NCBI GenBank assembly: GCA_018714725.1
Contig: DVMZ01000018.1
Location: forward strand, 1-10,515
Length of the DNA stretch: 10,515 nt
From: Candidatus Scatosoma pullistercoris
Lineage (GTDB): Bacteria > Bacillota > Clostridia > Christensenellales > Borkfalkiaceae
Direction: 5' to 3'
The notes under the pieces were generated by a model, which saw nothing but the letters and a program-made list of their open reading frames with translations, made no database searches and had not been told where the DNA came from. This document shows positions 5,940 to 10,515 of the stretch, piece after piece (positions within the stretch are counted from its first letter, which is position 1; the number at the start of each line of letters is the position of its first letter). A program made the position numbers and the translations under genes.

Positions 5940-7517
5940 TCAGAGCGGCGGTCTTCTGCTCATCGCCTCCCTGATTACAGCATTGTCGTTATAGGAATAT
6001 TTTATACCCATGATTTCCTGATAGTCCTCTCCGCCCTTGCCGGCCACCAGCAGGACGTCGCCTTTTTTCAGAATGCCGACCGCGTAACGGATTGCCCTTT
6101 CCCGTTCGGGAATGACGACATAGCGATCGGAAACGCGGCGATACCCCTTTTCGATCTCCGCAATGATGTCCGTCGGCTCCTCAAAACGCGGATTGTCGGA
6201 CGTGAGAATTCCGAAGTCCGCCCGTTTGGCCACCGTCTCGCCCATCGGCGCGCGTTTGGAGCGATCGCGGTTGCCCCCACAGCCGAACAGGCACAAAAGC
6301 CGGCCCCTACAGTGCGTTTTGAGGGCAGAAAGGGATTTTTCAAGTCCGTCCGGCGTATGCGCGAAATCCACAAAAATATCCGCGCCGCGGTATTTCCCCA
6401 CCCATTCCAGTCTGCCGCGCACCGGTTTCATCTCGTTCAGACCGCCGGCAATCGCTTCCGTGCGCACGCCGAGCGCCATTGCCGCACTCGCCGCCGCCAT
6501 GGCATTGTAGACGTTGTGCCGCCCCGTCATCGGCAGGGAAATCCGGCAAAGGCTGTCGGAGAGATTGAGCATGAATTCACAGCCCTGCAAATCCTCCGAC
6601 GTAACCACCGCAAACACTTCCGACGGCGCTTCCAGACCGTAAAAAATAGTCCGGGGTTTGTCATGCGTACTGTCGGGAACTTGCGGCCGGAGGCCGGATT
6701 CCGAAAGTTTCGCCTCTCCCGGTTCCCCTGGATTTTCCGGCCCTTCCGCGTTTTCGGAGGACTCCGACCGCTCCGCACCGATTTCCCTTCCGACGGGATC
6801 GTCGCCATTGAGGACGGCAACCGGGCATTTCCGTACGTCGAACAGCCTCTTCTTGGCCTGTTTATAGCTGTCCATTCCGTCGAAAAAATCCAGATGATCC
6901 TGCGTCAGATTGGTGAAAATGCAGGCGGCATAGGAAATGCCCTCGTCTTTATGATAAAAGAGCGCGTGCGCGGAGACCTCCGTCACGACATATTCCACAC
7001 CGCATTTCACCATATCCGCAAAAATCTTATGCAGGAAAAGCGGATCCGGCGTGGTGAGCTCGGGCGCGATCTGTTTTTTGCCGTAATAAATTCCCAGCGT
7101 GCCCACCACGGCCACCTGTTTTCCCGCGCGGCGAAGAATGGACGCGAGCATATAGGAAGTGGTGGTTTTGCCGTTGGTTCCGGTGATGCCGATGATTTTC
7201 AGACGGTCTGCCGGCCGGCCGTAAAACCCGGAAGCGATGAGCCCCATCGCCCGCCGGGAATCGGGTACGATCAGCCTCGGAATTTTCAGGTCGAGATCGC
7301 GTTCGCAGACGACGGCGGCGGCTCCAGCCCCTTCCGCGTCTCCCGCATAGGCGTGCGAATCCGTTTTCCCGCCCGTGAGGCAGAAAAAGAGATCGCCCGG
7401 GCCGCAGAAACGGCTGTCGGCCGTCAATCCTCCGATTTTCGTGTTCTCCGCGGCCGCGCGGTCGCAGCAGACAATGCGCGCGCCCTCCACACAGGCGGCA
7501 AGCTCCGACAAAATCAT
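5940..7517 (-). CDS. murE: UDP-MurNAc-tripeptide ligase, meso-DAP-adding type (MurE)
   Basis: Cytoplasmic ATP-dependent ligase that adds the third stem-peptide residue to UDP-MurNAc-L-Ala-D-Glu. Domain order: N-terminal UDP-binding part with TADSR (32-36) and GDLFFCLTG (41-49); P-loop GITGTNGKTTT (110-120); ELTTPDP (153-159); TEVSAHAL (179-186); TNLTQDHLDFF (202-212); AKKRLF, with the lysine expected to be carbamylated at about 222; TGRHNVYNAMAA (331-342); DFAHTPDGLE (384-393); and LFGCGGNRDRSKR (410-422). Residues 441-444 read DNPR, the signature of meso-DAP-specific MurE; Lys-adding enzymes differ here. Residues about 248-288 form an insertion rich in Glu, Ser, Pro and Gly in the central domain, making the protein 525 residues, longer than the usual 480-500. 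The ATG at 7517 has a modest ribosome binding site (AAGGGGTGG), just downstream of a hairpin. Confidence 0.97.
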   Translation of the reverse strand: MILSELAACVEGARIVCCDRAAAENTKIGGLTADSRFCGPGDLFFCLTGGKTDSHAYAGDAEGAGAAAVVCERDLDLKIPRLIVPDSRRAMGLIASGFYGRPADRLKIIGITGTNGKTTTSYMLASILRRAGKQVAVVGTLGIYYGKKQIAPELTTPDPLFLHKIFADMVKCGVEYVVTEVSAHALFYHKDEGISYAACIFTNLTQDHLDFFDGMDSYKQAKKRLFDVRKCPVAVLNGDDPVGREIGAERSESSENAEGPENPGEPGEAKLSESGLRPQVPDSTHDKPRTIFYGLEAPSEVFAVVTSEDLQGCEFMLNLSDSLCRISLPMTGRHNVYNAMAAASAAMALGVRTEAIAGGLNEMKPVRGRLEWVGKYRGADIFVDFAHTPDGLEKSLSALKTHCRGRLLCLFGCGGNRDRSKRAPMGETVAKRADFGILTSDNPRFEEPTDIIAEIEKGYRRVSDRYVVIPERERAIRYAVGILKKGDVLLVAGKGGEDYQEIMGIKYSYNDNAVIREAMSRRPPL

Positions 7518-7530
7518 ACACCACCCCTTC

Positions 7531-7547
7531 CAGCCGGCACCCGGCTG
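7531..7547 (-). repeat. Inverted repeat between ftsI and murE
   Basis: Perfect 7-bp arms CAGCCGG (7531-7537) and CCGGCTG (7541-7547) around a 3-nt loop, in the 66-bp ftsI-murE gap. In the transcript it ends immediately before the purine-rich murE ribosome binding site. No U-run follows it on the minus strand, so it is not a terminator. Confidence 0.55.
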
Positions 7548-7583
7548 TAACGTCTTTCTTCCGGCAGGTCTCTCTTTCTATAT

Positions 7584-9335
7584 TTATTCGCCTTCGTAAG
7601 GTTGTATGTTTTTCAGAGCGATTATTCCCTCAAAAATTTCTTTTGCGCACGGCGCCGCGACGACGCTGCCGTAATAGGCGCCCTGCGGTTCGTCCACGAT
7701 CACCAGGGCGAGATATTCCGGGTCGTTTGCAGGAAAGAATCCGACAAAGGACGAAACGTATTTTCCCGCGGCGATGTGGCCGTTTTCGTATTTCTGCGCG
7801 GTACCCGTCTTGCCGCCGACCCGATAGCCCTCTATGTACGCTTTTTTTCCGCTGCCGTCCCGCACGACCCCTTCCAGCATTTCCGCGAGCAATGCGGAAG
7901 CCTTCTCGCTGACCGTGCGGTTTTTCAGGGATTTTTCCACTTCTTGCAGAACATAGCCGTCCGAGGCGTAAATGCTTTTGACGAGATGAGGGGTGTAGTA
8001 ATATCCCCCGTTTACCGCGGCTGCGGCCGCACAGGCGAGCTGAATGCCCGATACGGCAATCGTCTGGCCGAACCCGATACGCGCGAGATCGCAGTCGCGC
8101 ACGGCGGATTCGGGAAGGAGCATTCCGAGCGCTTCCCCGCCGTAATCCACCCCCGTCGCTTTTCCGAACCCGAAGGCGGAGAGATAATCGTAAAACGTCT
8201 CCGTGCCCAGGGAGAGCGCAATGTCGGTGAAACAGGGATTGCAGCTGTTGTTGAGCGCTTCCGCAAGCGTCTGATTACAATGTTTGCCGTTGGCGTGCGT
8301 GCTCCAGCATTTTACCGTAGTGCCGTCCACCGACCGGGTGCGGCTGCTCGGGAAAATATAACTCGTCGAAAAGGCGTTTTTGTTGCCGTGCAGCCATTCT
8401 TCCAGATCGGCCGCCGCCGTGAAGATTTTGAATGTGGACCCCGGTTCGTAAATGTCGCAGACAATGCGGTTCCGGGAAAGCGAATTCAGGAGCTCCGTAT
8501 CGTCGCGGGGCACTTCGTTGAGGTCATACGCGGGATAGCCCGCCATGGCGAGAATTTCAAACGTATCCGGATCGAGGACGATACATTCCGCGGAAGCGGG
8601 AGAATACGTTTCCGCCACCCGTTTCAAAGCGCTTTCTGCCACCGACTGAATTCCGTAGTCGATGGTCAGCCCCACGTTCATCCCGTTTTCCGCGGGAAGA
8701 TAGGCCGCCACCGCCCCTTCCAGGTCGATCCCCACCAGATCGGTCTCATACAGAAGTTCCCCGTTTTCCCCCGCGAGGTATTTGTCGTAGTACTTCTCGA
8801 TCCCCGTCGTGCCCGAATTGTCGGTGGACGTGAATCCCAATACCTGACAGAGAGAATCCCCTTTCGGGTAAACGCGGGTGTTGTCGCGGGCATAATAAAT
8901 TCCGGCCGGATCTTCCGGCTCCAGTTTTTCGATCGCGCTTTTGCTCACATGCCGGGCAACCGTGATTTCCGAAGCCTTCACCGATTGAAGTTTTTCGAGG
9001 AGGGCGTCGCCGTCCACGCCGAGCGCGTCGGCGAGCAGCCGCGACGTCCCCTCTTTGTCGGAAACGGCATTGGACCGGGCGAATACCGTATATGACGTAT
9101 CGTTTTCCGCCAGTACCACTCCGTTCCTGTCGGTGATGAGTCCGCGTTCCGCGACGACGGGAATTTCCCGCATCCACTGATCGAGCGCGCGGTAGCCGAG
9201 CTCGCCGCTCCACGCCACCTGCACATAGAAAAAGCGCGCCGTCAGAAAGCAAAAAAGAAAGGTTATCGCCGCGAGCACGGCAGATAACCTCTTTCGTAAA
9301 ACAGATACGGAATAATCAGTTGTCGGTTTTTTAAT
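7584..9335 (-). CDS. ftsI: Division-specific class B penicillin-binding protein (FtsI/PBP2, SpoVD-like)
   Basis: Membrane-anchored transpeptidase that cross-links septal peptidoglycan and partners FtsW; a beta-lactam target. Numbering from the ATT at 9335 (583 residues): cytoplasmic residues 1-20 with VLRKRL; one membrane segment about 21-40; dimerisation/pedestal domain with AERGLITDRNGVVLAEN; transpeptidase domain with the active-site STFK motif (Ser300, Lys303), the SCN motif (364-366) in ALNNSCNPCF, and the KTG motif (509-511) in VGGKTGTAQ. The protein ends soon after the transpeptidase domain, so the PASTA domain found in many SpoVD/PBP2 proteins is missing. Start choice: the first conventional start is GTG at 9278, but that would put the membrane helix at residue 1 and lose the conserved basic stretch. 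The ATT at 9335 follows AAAGGAG (9345-9351) by 9 nt and is 45 bp after the ftsL stop. The function call is firm; the start is not. Confidence 0.93.
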   Translation of the reverse strand: MKKPTTDYSVSVLRKRLSAVLAAITFLFCFLTARFFYVQVAWSGELGYRALDQWMREIPVVAERGLITDRNGVVLAENDTSYTVFARSNAVSDKEGTSRLLADALGVDGDALLEKLQSVKASEITVARHVSKSAIEKLEPEDPAGIYYARDNTRVYPKGDSLCQVLGFTSTDNSGTTGIEKYYDKYLAGENGELLYETDLVGIDLEGAVAAYLPAENGMNVGLTIDYGIQSVAESALKRVAETYSPASAECIVLDPDTFEILAMAGYPAYDLNEVPRDDTELLNSLSRNRIVCDIYEPGSTFKIFTAAADLEEWLHGNKNAFSTSYIFPSSRTRSVDGTTVKCWSTHANGKHCNQTLAEALNNSCNPCFTDIALSLGTETFYDYLSAFGFGKATGVDYGGEALGMLLPESAVRDCDLARIGFGQTIAVSGIQLACAAAAAVNGGYYYTPHLVKSIYASDGYVLQEVEKSLKNRTVSEKASALLAEMLEGVVRDGSGKKAYIEGYRVGGKTGTAQKYENGHIAAGKYVSSFVGFFPANDPEYLALVIVDEPQGAYYGSVVAAPCAKEIFEGIIALKNIQPYEGE

Positions 9336-9344
9336 GGTCGTTCT

Positions 9345-9351
9345 CTCCTTT
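9345..9351 (-). promoter_or_regulatory. Ribosome binding site for ftsI, ahead of an ATT codon
   Basis: The transcribed strand reads AAAGGAG, 9 nt before ATT at 9335-9333. This is the best ribosome binding site in the ftsL-ftsI gap, and no ATG, GTG or TTG in the ftsI frame lies between the ftsL stop and 9278. A competing weaker site, AAAGAGG, lies 9 nt before GTG 9278. Confidence 0.55.
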
Positions 9352-9361
9352 GGGAAATATT

Positions 9362-9380
9362 CCGGACCACTCGCGTCCGG
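9362..9380 (-). repeat. Inverted repeat directly after the ftsL stop codon
   Basis: Perfect 6-bp arms CCGGAC (9362-9367) and GTCCGG (9375-9380) around a 7-nt loop. The stem begins at the base after the ftsL TGA. In the transcript it is followed by AATATTTCCC, too poor in U to be a good terminator. Confidence 0.45.
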
Positions 9381-10121
9381 TCAATTCTCGTCGAGTATCA
9401 TACCGTTTTCCTTCACGAATTCAAGCACCTTTTCATAAGAAGTGGCCTCTTCGATCCGCGCTTCCAGCTCTGCGTTCTTCTCTTCGAGCTGCTGTCTCTT
9501 CTGTTCGAGATTTTTAAGCTGTTTTGCCTTCTGCGAAATCACATACGAATTGATGCCGATGATTGTGAGAAGCATAATGACCGCCGCCGCAAACGCCGCG
9601 ATCATCTTCATCGCAAACGCGCTGAGACCGTACGACTCCACGGCCGCTTCCGCATTCACAGCCGCAACCGGCATGGGCCGAACTTCGGGAAGCTCATAAG
9701 CCGCAGGCATGTCCGCCGGGCGGACTGCCTCTTCACGCGCCGCGAAAACATCGGTTTCCGGCTCCGCCACGGCAGGCGCAAATCCGCTTTCGCGGATGGT
9801 CCTGTCCAGCGTCTCGGGCGTAAACAAGGGAGAATTCACCCTCTCGTGCACCGTGACGTTCTCCGCGGGAGCCTGCGCGGGCGCAAAGTACTGTTCGGGC
9901 TTTTCCGCAGGTCTTTCGGGCGCAAGGACAGACGCGCGGGCGGGATAGGAAGCAACCGGAGCTTTTTCCGCACGGGAAATGCTCTCCGAAAGCTGATCCT
10001 CTTCCGCGTTCTGCAATAATTGTTTATACCGCTCTTTGATGAGCGCGTTGTGCAGTAAAGCCTCTTCTTCCCGAACGGGCGCAAATGCGGTCTGAGGTCT
10101 CGTTTCAAATACCGTTGCCAT
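9381..10121 (-). CDS. ftsL: FtsL-like divisome protein with long cytoplasmic N-terminus
   Basis: Bitopic divisome protein that would pair with DivIC/FtsB and FtsQ to activate FtsW-FtsI. Of its 246 residues, the first 165 or so are hydrophilic, rich in Ala, Pro and Glu and probably disordered, with a possible helix at about 17-52. One membrane segment follows (about 168-194), then a coiled coil (about 197-226, LKNLEQKRQQLEEKNAELEA) and a short C-terminal helix with VLEFVKENGMI (232-242), the usual FtsL/DivIC ending. The C-terminal 80 residues match the size and topology of an ordinary FtsL; the N-terminal part is far longer than normal. The ATG at 10121 is preceded by GGGGAGAG about 6 nt upstream. 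It lies between rsmH and ftsI, the standard ftsL position. FtsL sequences are poorly conserved, so the call depends on topology and context. Confidence 0.82.
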   Translation of the reverse strand: MATVFETRPQTAFAPVREEEALLHNALIKERYKQLLQNAEEDQLSESISRAEKAPVASYPARASVLAPERPAEKPEQYFAPAQAPAENVTVHERVNSPLFTPETLDRTIRESGFAPAVAEPETDVFAAREEAVRPADMPAAYELPEVRPMPVAAVNAEAAVESYGLSAFAMKMIAAFAAAVIMLLTIIGINSYVISQKAKQLKNLEQKRQQLEEKNAELEARIEEATSYEKVLEFVKENGMILDEN

Positions 10122-10135
10122 GGCTTTCTCTCCCC

Positions 10136-10198
10136 GCGGATTCCCTCCGCTGTTCCCTGTATCACGGAACCGCCGCTTCTCTTTTAACGGATTCCGTG
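10136..10198 (-). repeat. Short inverted repeats in the rsmH-ftsL gap
   Basis: The 97-bp gap contains a 7-bp pair, CACGGAA (10163-10169) with TTCCGTG (10192-10198), around a 22-nt loop. It also contains a 5-bp hairpin, GCGGA (10136-10140) with TCCGC (10146-10150), immediately before the ftsL ribosome binding site. Both are weak and could be chance. No promoter with a clear -10 and -35 was found. Confidence 0.35.
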
Positions 10199-10218
10199 TT
10201 TCCCGTGAAACCGAAGCT

Positions 10219-10515
10219 TCACAATATCTTTTCAGCGACCCTCAGCTTGGCGCTCTTGCTCCTCGGGTTTACCGAAAGCTCCTCTTCGCCCGCCGTGATC
10301 GGCTTATGAGTAATCACTTTGATTTCCTGTTTTTTCCCGCATACGCACACGGGAAGATTCTTCGGGCAGACGCAGGGACTTTCCAGATACCGGAACGCCT
10401 CTTTCACCGCTCTGTCTTCCAGCGAATGGAAAGTCAGAATGGCGATTCTTCCGCCCTTTTTCAGCCGGCCGACCAGCCTGATCACCAGATCGTACAGCCC
10501 GTCGAGCTCCCCGTT
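10219..10515 (-). CDS. rsmH: 16S rRNA (cytosine(1402)-N4)-methyltransferase RsmH, partial (5' end beyond right edge)
   Basis: SAM-dependent methyltransferase (formerly MraW) that modifies C1402 of 16S rRNA. Only the last 98 codons are present; the frame is open to the window edge, beginning with NGELDGLYDLV. The C-terminal signatures are clear: KKGGRIAILTFHSLEDRAVKEAF, the cysteine-containing CVCPKNLPVCVCGKK, ITHKPITAGEEELSVNPRSKSAKLRVAEKIL. The stop TGA at 10219-10221 is 97 bp from the ftsL start. The missing N-terminal part would carry the SAM-binding motif. RsmH directly before ftsL is the normal head of a dcw cluster; mraZ would be expected just outside the window. Confidence 0.96.
   Translation of the reverse strand, partial: NGELDGLYDLVIRLVGRLKKGGRIAILTFHSLEDRAVKEAFRYLESPCVCPKNLPVCVCGKKQEIKVITHKPITAGEEELSVNPRSKSAKLRVAEKIL

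Noticed and set aside
4935..7550. An 871-codon plus-strand open frame antisense to mraY and murE
   Set aside because: Its codons line up exactly opposite the sense codons, so it is closed only where the sense gene uses TTA, CTA or TCA. Those codons are rare in these genes. The product is His/Arg-rich with no domain, and MraY and MurE on the other strand are unambiguous.
7531..7560. Plus-strand terminator formed by the 7531-7547 stem and the following pyrimidines
   Set aside because: The T content after the stem is interrupted, and no plus-strand gene ends here.
7602..9095. A 497-codon plus-strand open frame antisense to ftsI
   Set aside because: Same codon-aligned antisense phase and same explanation; ftsI motifs on the minus strand are complete.

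Overview
This window holds a division and cell wall (dcw) cluster. Every gene I can support is on the minus strand, so transcription runs from high to low coordinates. In that order they are: the 3' end of rsmH (cut by the right edge), a long ftsL-like gene, ftsI (division transpeptidase), murE, mraY, murD, ftsW, murA, and ftsQ/divIB (cut by the left edge). I see no tRNA, rRNA, CRISPR array, mobile element or convincing plus-strand gene. The long plus-strand open frames are shadows of the real genes.

The organism is most likely a Gram-positive-lineage bacterium, probably an uncultured, moderately GC-rich member of the Clostridia. This is inferred from the cluster order, the SpoVD-like ftsI next to murE without murF, murA placed just before ftsQ, and purine-rich AGGAGG ribosome binding sites. 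MurE carries the DNPR signature of enzymes that add meso-diaminopimelate, so a DAP-type peptidoglycan is expected. The species cannot be named from this sequence.

The genes form one pathway. MurA commits UDP-GlcNAc to peptidoglycan. MurD and MurE add D-Glu and DAP to the stem peptide. MraY moves the muropeptide onto the lipid carrier (lipid I). FtsW polymerises lipid II at the septum and FtsI cross-links it, while FtsL and FtsQ hold the divisome together. RsmH is the 16S rRNA methyltransferase that normally heads such clusters. MurF and MurG, often found in this cluster, are missing here. A 233-bp gap with no recognisable gene sits between ftsW and murA, where murG usually lies.

I did not find a convincing undescribed system. 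The points worth a second look are structural. (1) ftsI has no ATG/GTG/TTG that gives a family-like N-terminus, but has an ATT codon with a good ribosome binding site. (2) murD runs at least 107 bp, probably about 215 bp, into ftsW in another frame, giving MurD an acidic tail and FtsW a basic N-terminal extension from the same bases. (3) Inverted repeats recur in the gaps between genes. (4) MurE has an acidic low-complexity insertion and FtsL a very long cytoplasmic N-terminus.
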